Assembly: GCA_018823025.1 (NCBI GenBank)
Contig: JAHJJI010000003.1
Coordinates: forward strand, 1-40,415
Length of the DNA: 40,415 nt
Direction of reading: 5' to 3'
Source of the DNA: Gammaproteobacteria bacterium
GTDB taxonomy: Bacteria; Pseudomonadota; Gammaproteobacteria; Burkholderiales; Sulfuricellaceae
Below the pieces are notes generated by a model, which saw nothing but the letters and a program-made list of their open reading frames with translations, had not been told where the DNA came from and did not search any database. Made by a program: the position numbers and the translations under genes. The number at the start of each line of letters is the position of its first letter. Positions within the stretch are counted from its first letter, which is position 1. Of the stretch, positions 31,410-40,415 are shown piece after piece.

Positions 31410-33818
31410 TCACAGCTTCACCCGATTCAACCTGAGTGCATTGCTGATCACCGACACCGAACTGAAACTCATTGCGGCAGCGGCGATGATGGGTGAGAGC
31501 AACAAGCCGAAAAACGGATACAGCACGCCTGCCGCAACGGGGATACCGAGTACGTTGTAGATGAACGCAAAGAACAAGTTCTGCCGAATGTTGCGCATGG
31601 TGGCGCGGCTCAGACGTAGCGCACGCACGATGCCGCGCAGATCACCCTTGACCAGTGTGATACCCGCGCTTTCCATCGCGACATCGGTGCCGGTGCCCAT
31701 GGCAATGCCTACTTGCGCCTGCGCCAATGCAGGAGCGTCGTTAATGCCGTCTCCCGCCATCGCCACGATACGCCCCTGCGCTTGCAGTTGCTTGACGATG
31801 GAAGCCTTCTGTTCGGGCAGAACTTCCGCCTCGATACGGTCTATGCCCAGTTTGTTTGCTACCGCTTCTGCCGTGATGCGATTGTCTCCAGTGAGCATGA
31901 TGACCTGCACACCTTCTTCGTGCAGGGTTCGAATCGCGTCCAGCGTGGAATCCTTGATTGGATCGGCCACCCCGATCAGTCCCGCCGCCTTCCCGTCTAT
32001 CGCCAGCAGCATCACCGTCTGTCCATCGCTACGCAGCGTGTCGGCGCGCGCGCCTAGCTCGCCGGGTGCGATACCCAATTCCTCGAACAGCTTGAGGTTA
32101 CCCAACACGACCGCGCGCTTCTCAACTGTCCCCGTCACGCCCTTGCCGGTGAACGAGTGAAACTCGCTAACCGGTACCAGCGCCAGTCCCTTTTCCTGCG
32201 CACCGTTCACGATCGCCGCCGCCAGCGGATGCTCGCTGGCGCGCTCCAGACTAGCACCCAGGCGCAACACCTCACCTTCGTCGAATCCGGCAAGCGGAAT
32301 GACCGATGTCAGTTTTGGTTTGCCTTCAGTCAATGTGCCGGTCTTGTCCACCACCAGCGTGTTGACCTTTTCCATGATCTCCAGTGCTTCGGCGTTCTTG
32401 ATCAGAACTCCGGCCAGCGCGCCGCGCCCGGTGCCAACCATGATGGACATCGGCGTGGCCAGCCCCAGTGCGCACGGGCAGGCGATGATCAGCACCGCCA
32501 CCGCGTTGACGATGGCGTGCGCCAGGCGCGGCTCTGGCCCCCAGATGCCCCATACCGCCAGCGTGGCGAATGCGGCTAGCACCACCGCCGGAACAAAATA
32601 ACCCGCAGTGACATCGGCCAGACGCTGGATCGGCGCGCGCGAACGCTGCGCCTCACTCACCATGTGCACGATCTGCGCCAGCAGGGTATCGGCGCCGACG
32701 CGCTCGGCACGCATCAACAAGCCACCGGTGCCGTTCACTGTGGCGCCGATCAGCCGCGCGTCTGCGGTCTTCTCTACCGGGATGGATTCGCCGGTCACCA
32801 TCGATTCGTCCAGTGCGCTCGTCCCTTCCAGCACCACGCCGTCCACCGGCACTTTCTCGCCAGGACGCACGCGCAGTACATCGCCCGGCTGCACCTGTTC
32901 CAGCGTAATGTCTTCTTCGCTGCCGTCAGTGCGCACGATGCGTGCGGTTTTTGGCGCAAGTCCCAACAGCAACTTGATCGCAGTGCTGGTCTGGCTGCGC
33001 GCACGCAGTTCCATCACCTGCCCAAGCAGTACCAGCGCCATGATGACCGCCGCTGCCTCGAAATAAACCGGCACAGCGCCACCCATGCTGCGCATCACGG
33101 GTGGGAAAATACCTGGCAACAGCATCGCCACTATGCTGTATGTCCATGCCACACCGACGCCAAGCGCAATCAGACTGAACATGTTGAGGCTACGGTTAAC
33201 CACGGATGCCCAGCCGCGCTGGAATATCGGCCAGCCGCCCCACAGTACGACCGGTGTTGCCAGCGCGAATTCCAGCCATTGCAAAACAGGCATCGAAACG
33301 AAGTCAGGTATTGCTTGAGGAATAAGATCGGCAACCATCGCCATCAGGAAAACCGGCAAGGCCAAGGCCGTGCTTATCCAGAAGCGGCGCGTCATGTCGG
33401 CAAGCTCGGCATTGTCTTCCATCGGCACATTGCGCGGCTCCAGCGTCATGCCGCATTTGGGACAGTTACCCGGTTCGCTGCGCACCACTTCGGGGTGCAT
33501 CGGACAAGTGTATTCGACAGCCGCCTTCGACGGTGGAGCGAGGACTTCCAGGGTCATGCCGCACTTCGGACAGTTCCCTGGCGATGGCTGGCGGATTTCC
33601 GTGTGCATCGGGCAGGTATAGATAACACCGCTACTGGAGGGAGCCGGTGCTACTGCTACTGCCACCGTCACAGGATCGGCGTTCGCGTAACTCGACGGCG
33701 CGGCCTGAAATTTCGCCAGGCAATGTTCACTGCAGAACAAATACGTGTGGCCTGCGTGAACCTGGCGGAAAAGGCTGTCGGGTGGCACTGTCATGCCGCA
33801 TACCGGATCAGTTACCAT
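31410..33818 (-). CDS. copA: P1B copper/silver-transporting ATPase with YHS and heavy-metal-binding domains
   Basis: 802 aa. Order: YHS domain (about 1-45, [25 protein letters not shown]), two heavy-metal-binding HMBD repeats ([20 protein letters not shown] and [20 protein letters not shown], about 65-92 and 101-129), then eight membrane segments and the P-type core: [12 protein letters not shown] (CPC metal site, about 446), [11 protein letters not shown] (Asp about 485), MLTGDN and [11 protein letters not shown]. The CPC motif and the N-terminal domains place it in the Cu(I)/Ag(I) group (CopA/SilP type). Pumps the metal out of the cytoplasm. GGGGAGG precedes the ATG closely. Start of the metal island's main transporter. 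Confidence 0.95.
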   Translation of the reverse strand: MVTDPVCGMTVPPDSLFRQVHAGHTYLFCSEHCLAKFQAAPSSYANADPVTVAVAVAPAPSSSGVIYTCPMHTEIRQPSPGNCPKCGMTLEVLAPPSKAAVEYTCPMHPEVVRSEPGNCPKCGMTLEPRNVPMEDNAELADMTRRFWISTALALPVFLMAMVADLIPQAIPDFVSMPVLQWLEFALATPVVLWGGWPIFQRGWASVVNRSLNMFSLIALGVGVAWTYSIVAMLLPGIFPPVMRSMGGAVPVYFEAAAVIMALVLLGQVMELRARSQTSTAIKLLLGLAPKTARIVRTDGSEEDITLEQVQPGDVLRVRPGEKVPVDGVVLEGTSALDESMVTGESIPVEKTADARLIGATVNGTGGLLMRAERVGADTLLAQIVHMVSEAQRSRAPIQRLADVTAGYFVPAVVLAAFATLAVWGIWGPEPRLAHAIVNAVAVLIIACPCALGLATPMSIMVGTGRGALAGVLIKNAEALEIMEKVNTLVVDKTGTLTEGKPKLTSVIPLAGFDEGEVLRLGASLERASEHPLAAAIVNGAQEKGLALVPVSEFHSFTGKGVTGTVEKRAVVLGNLKLFEELGIAPGELGARADTLRSDGQTVMLLAIDGKAAGLIGVADPIKDSTLDAIRTLHEEGVQVIMLTGDNRITAEAVANKLGIDRIEAEVLPEQKASIVKQLQAQGRIVAMAGDGINDAPALAQAQVGIAMGTGTDVAMESAGITLVKGDLRGIVRALRLSRATMRNIRQNLFFAFIYNVLGIPVAAGVLYPFFGLLLSPIIAAAAMSFSSVSVISNALRLNRVKL

Positions 33819-33827
33819 GCACCTCCC

Positions 33828-34106
33828 CTATACGGTCGACGCGAAAATGAAAACATATTCGTGGTGATTGATGTTTACCCTCAGCTCACCGCCATGACCT
33901 TCCGCATAGGCCAGCCATCCGGGCTTGTCCGTGCATTCACTGGCGTCGGGATGCCCCTTGCCGGCTGCACCGTCGTACCATGCCACCATCATCGCGTCTG
34001 CCATGACCTTCCTGGCAAGCAGGCCGGCCATGGCGCGAGCGCTGTCGAAATCCAGCTCCACGCCCTGCGTGGCGACATCAATGACCCGCATGCGTTGGCC
34101 GGTCAT
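33828..34106 (-). CDS. DUF5619 (AF1514-type) family small protein
   Basis: 92 aa from the ATG at 34106, which overlaps the previous gene's stop (ATGA), or from the ATG at 34091. Conserved pattern: MRVIDVATQGVELDFDSARAMAGLL, MMVAWYDGAAGKGHP, KPGWLAYAEGHGGELRVNIN then HHEYVFIF. A small cytosolic fold with no metal-binding Cys cluster. It is directly upstream of copA (9-bp gap) and probably co-transcribed. Role unknown. Confidence 0.8.
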   Translation of the reverse strand: MTGQRMRVIDVATQGVELDFDSARAMAGLLARKVMADAMMVAWYDGAAGKGHPDASECTDKPGWLAYAEGHGGELRVNINHHEYVFIFASTV

Positions 34107-34582
34107 TTGGCCGGCATTGGCTGTCCCTGAGATTTCGTCATCTGCTCCATCATCATTTGCATCATGTCCATGCGCTTTTCCATCATTTGCATGCGGTTCA
34201 TCGTGGCATCCTGCGACATACCCACACCACCGCCTGGACTTCCCATCATGTCCATGCCGCCGCCCTTCATCCCGTCTTTCATCATGGGACAATCCATCAT
34301 CCCATCCATCATGCCCTTGCTCGCCATCATGTTGTCCCGCATGGTTTGCATATGCTCGTGCAGCAACTTTTGGCGTTCCTTGGCATCTTTGGTTTTAGCA
34401 ATGCGGTCGATCTGGCCTTGCATCTTCTTCACGTTATCTTGCATTTTCTGCACCGTCTTACCGGTATCCGGTGCTAGCGCTTTTGCGGATTGCACCTGGT
34501 CGGGATGATGTTCATCCACTGCCAACACATTCCAGGATGCAAATGTCAGTGCGCAAGCAGTTGCAATCAATAATTTCTTCAT
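34103..34582 (-). CDS. Met-rich exported protein (copy 1)
   Basis: 159 aa from the ATG at 34582, chosen for GGAGGGCATT just upstream. A signal peptide (MKKLLIATACALTFASWNVLA) precedes a His-Asp start (VDEHHPDQ), a lysine-rich coiled helix (KMQDNVKKMQGQIDRIAKTKDAKERQKLLHEHMQ), then a Met/Gly/Asp-rich C-terminal half (DNMMASKGMMDGMMDCPMMKD, MEKRMDMMQMMMEQM). Met clusters bind Cu(I) and Ag(I), as in CopC/CusF-type chaperones, but the fold here is different. It shares the same overall plan with the protein at 37463-37924. Likely a periplasmic metal buffer; inference. Confidence 0.78.
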   Translation of the reverse strand: MKKLLIATACALTFASWNVLAVDEHHPDQVQSAKALAPDTGKTVQKMQDNVKKMQGQIDRIAKTKDAKERQKLLHEHMQTMRDNMMASKGMMDGMMDCPMMKDGMKGGGMDMMGSPGGGVGMSQDATMNRMQMMEKRMDMMQMMMEQMTKSQGQPMPAK

Positions 34583-34806
34583 AATGCCCTCCATAGGCTT
34601 AGTGGTAAAACAAGAATAAATTAAAAAATAAAAGTGAGCAGGTTCGATACATATTCGTGAAATTATCGAGCTTGGCTCCATTTGATTGGGTGCGTATCGA
34701 GCACAATGGCAAACTCCCAGTTGCCTGAGTTATTCGCCAAGTTGTTGGGTGTAATTTTGATCCTCACCCCACGTGTGCCGATGGTCTGGGCCGTGCATCA
34801 TGGCCA

Positions 34807-34932
34807 TCACTTTTTACGAATGACAGCAACAATTCCAACAATGACTAAAATCACGACCAGTATCATCCAAAATCCGCCCCCTCCGCCCATGTAACCAGTT
34901 CCCCAGCCTCCCATCCAATTACCTTGCATCAT
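34807..34932 (-). CDS. Small Gly/Trp-rich single-span membrane protein
   Basis: 41 aa from the ATG at 34932, preferred because GAGG lies 8 bases upstream (two more in-frame ATGs at 34938 and 34929). MMQGNWMGGWGTGYMGGGGG leads into one membrane helix (FWMILVVILVIVGIVAVI) and a basic end (RKK). Such mini-proteins are common in copper islands. Real because of the ribosome site and the hydrophobic/basic end; function unknown. Confidence 0.6.
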   Translation of the reverse strand: MMQGNWMGGWGTGYMGGGGGFWMILVVILVIVGIVAVIRKK

Positions 34933-35142
34933 AGTCATCACCTCTTGATTGTTTTGATTGCTGCCTATCGTTACGGGCAGGTCACGGCAATTATTTTCCG
35001 CCCCCGCAAAATTCTCTGTGCGGTGACGCACACTTGATGCAACAGGCCAGGCAACATCACGGTCGGTGGTAAAAAATGAACGCGCAATAGCAAACGCCGC
35101 TTCGCCCAGGTTAGCGGCAAGCGGGATCAAAATACGGAAGGG

Positions 35143-35595
35143 TCAAATCAGCAAACGTCGAGTGCGCAGATAGCGGCTCGGAGGCGGATGCGATTGCTGA
35201 TAGAGGGTATGACTGGAAGGAGTGCTGAAGATCGAGAGCGGGATAACAAGGAAGAGCAATGCCATGAGAAACGGCTTTGGTACGCTATTCATCAGCAGCT
35301 CCGTCGAGGCCGGACCAAGTTCGGCGCTCTTCAGTTGAGGACAGTGTTCATGATCTATCGGTGCAGCCGGTTCAAGGGCTGCCAACCCATCATTATGATG
35401 GGCGTCATGGTCGTCTGTATGGGATGAATGATGCGTATCGGACAACAGAGGTTGGCAGCAGGCTTGGGAAACCATCCCTACCCAATACGCAAACCACACT
35501 ATCATAACCAGCGGGGCGAGTGTAATAAGCCCCTTGCGCCGCAATCGCTTGGGCCGTGTTTCTGATTCAAGGGTGAGAGGGAATGCGTATCGCAT
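35143..35595 (-). CDS. His-rich small membrane protein
   Basis: 150 aa with two membrane segments (LAPLVMIVWFAYWVGMV and FLMALLFLVIPLSIF). Between them is a His/Asp cluster, SDTHHSSHTDDHDAHHND, then DHEHCPQ, a likely periplasmic metal-binding loop. A TATACAT-like sequence lies just before the ATG and the message may be leaderless; the start could also be an internal Met. Possibly DUF2946-like; no firm family. Transcribed with the surrounding metal genes. Confidence 0.6.
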   Translation of the reverse strand: MRYAFPLTLESETRPKRLRRKGLITLAPLVMIVWFAYWVGMVSQACCQPLLSDTHHSSHTDDHDAHHNDGLAALEPAAPIDHEHCPQLKSAELGPASTELLMNSVPKPFLMALLFLVIPLSIFSTPSSHTLYQQSHPPPSRYLRTRRLLI

Positions 35596-35787
35596 TTAAT
35601 ATGTATAGCACAAAAAATAGGGGCTACAAGTCGCTTCGATGTTTACTTGCCTTCCGGCAAACTAGTCTGCTAAAACGGCGTCAGTCAAACGGTGCAAAAG
35701 CAGCTTGACGGAAAAAGATATCTATCCACCATGCTTTGCCCTTAATTAGCAAGGCTAAAGCCGTATCTTAAACCTTGCGATAGATAA

Positions 35788-36741
35788 TTAGTGCATTCCG
35801 CCCATCATCGTATTTACCGTATTCGCAGCAGAACCCACTGTCATGCCTGCATTTTGCATCGCGGATTGCATGGATGCAAAAGAAGTCATGTCAGCAATTT
35901 CCATGACAATAGTTCCATCTGTTTTGAGGATGGGCATACTAATATTCGTTACATTCTGTGCGTTCAAGGCTGCAAGCATATTCGCTGATTTCGTCGCGTC
36001 AGACGTGACATAACTGTTCATGACGCCAGACATTGCCGCGACAGCACAAGCCATTTGCTGTGAAGTCGTGTTGCCCCCAGCATTGCAAGCGACCCCGTTG
36101 GCATCCTTAAGCAAACTTGAGTTTTTAGCCGCCATTGCCACCCTACCCAACTGTTTGACCATGTTAGATTGCAAAGTCAACATTGCGGGATCGGAGCCAC
36201 TGTTTTTAAGGTCCACTATCGGCATTACACTCATATCAACACCCAGCGGTAACATGAGTGTTTGGACAGCGGCGATTGATAGTCTGATGTTTGCCGCATC
36301 TATCGTAGTCATACTCACAGCACTGGCAGCCATTTCACTAAACGGGGTGACGTGAACAGCCGTCGTATTGGAAACTGCGGGAATGACTGCGCGCATTGTC
36401 ATGCTGTAGGGAATATCAGTACCCGTCGTTTCATCCATCATCGTACTTGACGTGCCTGCCATAATCTTGACTATCGCGGGGCCAGTGTAACCGTCACTAA
36501 ATGTAACGCTATAGGAGCCATCATTTCCTGTGGTCGTTGATGCACAGGAAGCATCGGGTTCTGGCGCGCCACCAATGATTCGGCAAACAAGAACGTTCGC
36601 TTGCTTAATGATTCCTTTAACTGCCGTGCCACTAACAGTGGTTGGGGTTGGCGAAGCCGCAGAGCCACCACCTCCGCCACCCCCGCCACAGCCAGTCAGA
36701 ATTAAAGTGGTTGCTAAGGCCATTTCAGTAATCTTGTTCAT
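35788..36741 (-). CDS. Predicted lipoprotein with a Gly tract
   Basis: 317 aa from the ATG at 36741 (MNKITEMALATTLILTGC), chosen because it gives a lipoprotein signal with lipobox LTGC (Cys18) followed by eight glycines; a longer frame upstream lacks a signal. The mature region begins with an Ig-like or carboxypeptidase-regulatory-like beta segment (VSGTAVKGIIKQANVLVC, GNDGSYSVTFSDGYTGP) and continues as a Met/Ala/Ser/Thr-rich helical region. AGGAATAAAA precedes the start. An outer-membrane or surface lipoprotein of unknown role; membership of the metal island rests on position. Confidence 0.75.
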   Translation of the reverse strand: MNKITEMALATTLILTGCGGGGGGGGSAASPTPTTVSGTAVKGIIKQANVLVCRIIGGAPEPDASCASTTTGNDGSYSVTFSDGYTGPAIVKIMAGTSSTMMDETTGTDIPYSMTMRAVIPAVSNTTAVHVTPFSEMAASAVSMTTIDAANIRLSIAAVQTLMLPLGVDMSVMPIVDLKNSGSDPAMLTLQSNMVKQLGRVAMAAKNSSLLKDANGVACNAGGNTTSQQMACAVAAMSGVMNSYVTSDATKSANMLAALNAQNVTNISMPILKTDGTIVMEIADMTSFASMQSAMQNAGMTVGSAANTVNTMMGGMH

Positions 36742-36970
36742 TTTTATTCCTTTCAGGATTAAGTTTTTCTTCCCCCGCAAAGTCGGGCTTACCCGCACAA
36801 AAACACGCATATTTAGGAATATTTCCCATTGTTTTGTAACAAGCAAGCCGGGAATGTACGTAGCGAACAAATGCATATCTAGTCCAGAGGTTGCCGAGCG
36901 AAGTCTGTAGATCAGTAGAGTTCACCGCACCTTATGAAACTATCCCTCGCATGTCTCTATAAAACCGACC

Positions 36971-37387
36971 TCACTTGCCTTCCGGCTTCGATTTTTGCAG
37001 CGGCGTGAAGCGCGCCTGATCTGCGGCTTGGCCCGGCATGGCGACGGAAACCACTACCTTCATGTCCGGCGCGAGGCCGAACTTGCCCGCACCCTTCATG
37101 ACATTGTCACCGGCAGGGGCGAGCTTGACGGCGGCCTTGCTTTTTCCGGAAAGCACTGTAGCCGTTCCGGTCGCACCGTTGCTCGGTATTTTCGTGCCCG
37201 CATGGTCAGTGAGGTAAACCGTAATTTCGTTGGTCTTCACCACAAGCTCGTAGTGCCGTATCCCCGCCATGCGCAGTTGCCCACCGTGAGGCGCGGTTTG
37301 GGTGTCGAGATATTCATCGCTGTGAGCAAATGTGCCTTGCGAAAGGATCAAGGACAATGTCAAAAATGATAATTTCAGATAGAGCAT
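36971..37387 (-). CDS. Exported protein related to RND metal-efflux adaptor N-termini
   Basis: 138 aa from the ATG at 37387, with AAAGGAAC upstream and a signal peptide (LTLSLILSQGTFAHS). The mature part contains APHGGQLRMAGIRHYELVV, TVYLTDHAGTKIPSNGA and TATVLSGKSKAAVKLAP, close in style to the short N-terminal domain seen on some heavy-metal RND periplasmic adaptors. It may be a free-standing metal-binding accessory to the RND pump encoded nearby. Role inferred. Confidence 0.72.
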   Translation of the reverse strand: MLYLKLSFLTLSLILSQGTFAHSDEYLDTQTAPHGGQLRMAGIRHYELVVKTNEITVYLTDHAGTKIPSNGATGTATVLSGKSKAAVKLAPAGDNVMKGAGKFGLAPDMKVVVSVAMPGQAADQARFTPLQKSKPEGK

Positions 37388-37462
37388 TACGTGTTCCTTT
37401 TCGATTGTAGTCAATGAGTGCGTCAATGAAGTCCGCGCCTGTACTGGACGCGGACAGGATGC

Positions 37463-37924
37463 TTATTTCGGCATAGGCATGGATTCTTGCTGACCCTGGT
37501 GTTCCATCATTTGGTCCATCATCATCTGCATCATCTCCATGTGTTTTTCCATCATGTCGCCTCCCTTCATTCCTCTTTTCATGTCGCCGCCCATCATGCC
37601 GCCGCCCCCCTTCATGTCGCCCATACCGCGCATCATCTTCATGCCCTCGCGCATGCTCTGCATGTGCTCCTGCATGAGATTCTGGCGTTCCTTGGGGTCC
37701 GTGGTTTTGCGGATTTTTTCCATCTGCGCTTGCATTTTTTTCATCTGCTCCTGCATCTGGCCCATTTGCATATCGGTTTGTTTATCCGCAGCACCCGCAG
37801 TCTTGCCTGATTTGGCTGGCACGGCTTTTTTATCCTGCTCCGGGTGGTGTGCGTCATCGGCAAAAGCAATGGGTGCGGATAGCGCAACCGTGGTGAGAAC
37901 GGCAAACAAAATTGATTTTTTCAT
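37463..37924 (-). CDS. Met-rich exported protein (copy 2)
   Basis: 153 aa. A signal peptide (MKKSILFAVLTTVALSAPIAFA) is followed by DDAHHPEQ, a charged coiled region (DMQMGQMQEQMKKMQAQMEKI) and a Met/Gly-rich tail (MMRGMGDMKGGGGMMGG, MEKHMEMMQMMMDQMM). Same layout as the protein at 34103-34582: HH-start, KERQ-L-EHMQ-MR segment and Met-rich end; the two are clearly paralogues. AAGGAGATAC precedes the ATG. Likely a periplasmic Cu/Ag-binding protein; inference. Confidence 0.8.
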   Translation of the reverse strand: MKKSILFAVLTTVALSAPIAFADDAHHPEQDKKAVPAKSGKTAGAADKQTDMQMGQMQEQMKKMQAQMEKIRKTTDPKERQNLMQEHMQSMREGMKMMRGMGDMKGGGGMMGGDMKRGMKGGDMMEKHMEMMQMMMDQMMEHQGQQESMPMPK

Positions 37925-38060
37925 GATGTATCTCCTTAACTTAATGTAAAAAAACTACTGTTTTTAGCAATTACTCGTTACTACTTTTACCAGTCGTCAC
38001 GCCATCGATAAAACATTGCGCCGCCGACTTCCCCCTTGCCCTCCTTAAATTTGTGTGAAT

Positions 38061-40415
38061 TCAGAAGTTTTCCTTGTTGCCCTGCGCCAGCAGTCTCATC
38101 ATTGGATTCTCGCCCCACAAATAAAACATCACCGGCGTGAGCAAGGTATCCAGCAGCGTGGAGCTCACCAGGCCGCCGAAAATCACCACCGCCACCGGGT
38201 GCAGGATTTCCTTGCCCGGATCGCCTCCGGCCAGCATCAACGGGATCAAGGCGAAAGCCGCAACCAGCGCGGTCATCAGCACCGGTGTCAGGCGTTCCAG
38301 GCTGCCGCGGATGATCATTTTCTTGCCGAAGGTTTCGCCCTCGTGCGCCACCAGATTGATGTAGTGGCTGATCTTCAGTATGCCGTTGCGCGTGCTGATG
38401 CCGGCCAGGGTGATGAAGCCGATCAGGCTGGCCACCGACAGCGCGCCGCCGGAGAGCCAGAGCGCGATGACGCTGCCAACCAGCGCGAGCGGGATGTTGC
38501 CCATGATCATCAGCGATAGCACGGTAGATTTGTAGCGGCTATACAAAACCAGAAAGATCATGGCCAATGACACCAGCGACAGCCCCGCAATCAGTTGGCT
38601 GGCTTCTTCCTGTGCCTGGAACTGGCCTTCCAGTTTAGTGAAATAACCTTCTGGCAGCGGGTATCTGGCAAGCTCGGCGCGGATGTCGCGGATGATTTGC
38701 GCCATGTCGGTGCCGTCGCTGTTGCCCATCAGCACCATACGGCGGCGGCTGTTTTCGCGCAATATCTGGTTGGGGCCGTCGCTGTCCTCGATCTCCGCGA
38801 TCAGGCGTAGCGGGATGCGCCCGCTCGGCGTTTCCACCAAAAGATTGCTCAAGCCTTGCGCAGTGCGGTCGGTATCAGCAAGGCGGATCACCACGTCGAA
38901 GCGGCGGTTGCCTTCGATCACCTGTGCTGCGGTAGCGCCATTGGACAGCGTTTCCAGCGCGGCATTGATCGCTGCCGGAGTGACGCCGTACTGTCTGGCC
39001 TTGGCGTAATCGACGCTGATTTTCAGCTGCGGAATGCGCACCTGTTTTTCCAATTGCAAATCCACCAGGCCGGGGATGTTGGCGAGCCGGGTTTGCAGAT
39101 CCGCCGCCAGTCCGCGCAGCGTATCCACGTCGTCGCCGAAGATTTTCAGCACGATCTGCGCACGTACCCCGGACAGCATATGGTCGAGCCGGTGCGAGAT
39201 CGGCTGGCCGGTATTGACCGAGGCGGGCAGCGGCGCGAGGCGATCGCGGATGTCCTGCAAAACGGCCTCGCGGGAGCGAGCGGATTTCTTCAGGTCCACC
39301 TCGATCTCGCCATAGTGCACGCCTTCCGCATGCTCATCCAGTTCGGCTCGGCCAGTGCGCCGTCCCACCTGAGTCACTTCGGGCACCTGCAGAATCAACT
39401 GTTCCGCCATGGTGCCGATGCGATTGGATTCAGACAGCGAAGTGCCTGGGTTCATGATGGCCGTGACGGTGAGCGTGCCTTCGTTGAACGCGGGCAGGAA
39501 GGAGCGGGCGAAAAACGGCACTGCGGCTGCGGCGAGCACCACCGCGAGCAGCCCCGCGGCGAGTACCAACTTGCTGTGGTCGAATGACCATCGCAGCAGG
39601 CCCGTATCCCATTGCTTGAGCTTTTTGACGACCGGGCTGTCGTCGTGTTCCAGCCGCTTCATTTTCGGCAACAAGTAATAGCACAGCACCGGCGTTAGCG
39701 TCACCGACACCAGCATACTGGCCAAGATGGACACGATGTAGGCCACGCCGAGCGGTGCGAACAACTTGCCCTCGATGCCGGAAAGGACGAACAGCGGCAC
39801 GAACACCAGCACGATGATGAGGGTGGCATAGACGATGGCGGAACGCACTTCCAGGGTGGCGGCGGCGATGACTTCCAGCACGGATGTCTTATCGCCTTCC
39901 ACCCGGTTCTGCTTGAGTCGCCGGAATACGTTTTCCACTCCCACCACCGCATCATCGACCAGCTCGCCGATGGCGATGGCCAATCCACCCAGCGTCATGG
40001 TGTTGATTGACAGCCCGAAGTATTTGAACACCAGTACCGTGATCAGGATGGAGACGGGAATCGCGGTGAGCGAGATGAAGGTGGTGCGGAAATTGAGCAG
40101 GAACAGGAACAGCACCACCGCCACCATGATGGCGCCGTCGCGCAACGCTTCTTCCACGTTGCTCACTGAGCTTTCGATGAAATTGGCCTGCTTGAACAGG
40201 ATGTCTTTCACGGCGATGCCGGCGGGCATGCTCTTGTTCATTTCCTGGAGCGCCGCCTCGACTTCGCGCGTGAGCTTGACCGTATCCGCCGCCGGCTGCT
40301 TCTGCACCGACAGGATCACCGCCGGCTTGCCCATGAAGCTCGCGTCACCGCGCTTCAGGCGGGCGGCGAACTCCACTTTGGCGACTTGCTTGAGCAAGAT
40401 AGCCACGCCCGCGCG
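38061..40415 (-). CDS. Heavy-metal RND efflux pump CzcA/CusA-like, C-terminal part (runs off window)
   Basis: At least 784 residues, with the N-terminal ~250 missing beyond the right edge; the GTG at 40406 is internal. HME-RND features: RRGD-like start of a porter domain (VEFAARLKRGDASFMGKPAV), several 12-helix transmembrane blocks, the proton-relay helix IAIGELVDDAVVGVENVFRRL, RTGRAELDEHAEGVHYGEIEV, and the end LIGFITLAGISTRNGILKISHY then LTPVLMTALVAAFALIPLML. The VDDAVVGVEN relay differs from CusA (VDAAIVMIEN) and CzcA (VDGAVVIVEN), so the metal cannot be read from it. Assembles with an adaptor and outer-membrane factor not in view. Confidence 0.9.
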   Translation of the reverse strand, partial: RAGVAILLKQVAKVEFAARLKRGDASFMGKPAVILSVQKQPAADTVKLTREVEAALQEMNKSMPAGIAVKDILFKQANFIESSVSNVEEALRDGAIMVAVVLFLFLLNFRTTFISLTAIPVSILITVLVFKYFGLSINTMTLGGLAIAIGELVDDAVVGVENVFRRLKQNRVEGDKTSVLEVIAAATLEVRSAIVYATLIIVLVFVPLFVLSGIEGKLFAPLGVAYIVSILASMLVSVTLTPVLCYYLLPKMKRLEHDDSPVVKKLKQWDTGLLRWSFDHSKLVLAAGLLAVVLAAAAVPFFARSFLPAFNEGTLTVTAIMNPGTSLSESNRIGTMAEQLILQVPEVTQVGRRTGRAELDEHAEGVHYGEIEVDLKKSARSREAVLQDIRDRLAPLPASVNTGQPISHRLDHMLSGVRAQIVLKIFGDDVDTLRGLAADLQTRLANIPGLVDLQLEKQVRIPQLKISVDYAKARQYGVTPAAINAALETLSNGATAAQVIEGNRRFDVVIRLADTDRTAQGLSNLLVETPSGRIPLRLIAEIEDSDGPNQILRENSRRRMVLMGNSDGTDMAQIIRDIRAELARYPLPEGYFTKLEGQFQAQEEASQLIAGLSLVSLAMIFLVLYSRYKSTVLSLMIMGNIPLALVGSVIALWLSGGALSVASLIGFITLAGISTRNGILKISHYINLVAHEGETFGKKMIIRGSLERLTPVLMTALVAAFALIPLMLAGGDPGKEILHPVAVVIFGGLVSSTLLDTLLTPVMFYLWGENPMMRLLAQGNKENF

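Noticed and set aside
32664-34130. 488-residue open frame on the plus strand
   Set aside because: Antisense to copA, DUF5619 and their junction; no domain and no ribosome site.
34157-34477. His-rich open frame (many HH and HxH) on the plus strand
   Set aside because: Complement of a Met-rich gene: ATG codons read backward as CAT (His). The same holds for the frame at 37487-37810.

Overview
This window looks like part of a conjugative plasmid of a proteobacterium, most likely a betaproteobacterium (a guess from the style of the proteins and moderate-to-high GC; no rRNA or other taxonomic marker is present). The evidence for a plasmid is an F-type/SXT-like transfer region (TraN, TrbC, TraU, TraW, S26 peptidase, MobH relaxase, TraD, DUF4400), a RepA-type initiator with iterons, and a ParM-like actin followed by a small ParR-like gene.

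Layout. Positions 1-5433 (minus strand): a tightly packed transfer operon, read in the order S26 peptidase (TrhF-like), MobH relaxase TraI, a 74-aa small protein, TraW, TraU, TrbC and TraN (cut by the left edge). Positions 5.6-15.0 kb: a cargo block splitting the transfer functions. It holds one small unknown gene, a two-gene Gabija-type anti-phage system (OLD-family nuclease plus UvrD-like helicase), two glycan-modifying enzymes (a GT32-like transferase and an unusual GT25 / sulfotransferase-like / GH16 fusion), and an AbiEii-like nucleotidyltransferase with its winged-helix regulator and a perfect palindromic operator. Positions 15.1-18.5 kb (minus): a YdjM-like membrane protein, DUF4400 protein, coupling protein TraD and a small transfer-associated protein. 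Positions 18.6-21.05 kb: iteron origin, repA, a palindrome and repeats, parM and a parR-like gene.

Positions 21.2-24.2 kb (plus): a small metabolic operon (atypical SDR, unknown protein, TetR regulator, PhzF-family enzyme) with a palindromic operator. Positions 24.5-29.3 kb: a methionine/one-carbon island of glyA, metE and divergent metR, entered through a broken exbD/tolR fragment. Positions 29.4-40.4 kb (minus): a copper/silver-type heavy-metal island with a Nudix hydrolase, YHS protein, isoprenylcysteine-methyltransferase-like membrane protein, DUF2933 protein, P1B ATPase, DUF5619 protein, two related Met-rich exported proteins, several small membrane or exported proteins, a lipoprotein, and the C-terminal three quarters of a heavy-metal RND pump that runs off the right edge.

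How it fits together: the backbone supplies replication, segregation and conjugation; the cargo supplies phage defence, possible surface-glycan alteration, B12-independent methionine synthesis with its own activator, and metal tolerance. The most unusual items are the three-domain GT25/sulfotransferase-like/GH16 protein next to a GT32 enzyme, the plasmid-borne glyA-metE-metR set, and a 22-bp sequence shared exactly between the relaxase gene and the repA-parM intergenic region. No tRNA, rRNA, CRISPR array or intact transposase was seen.
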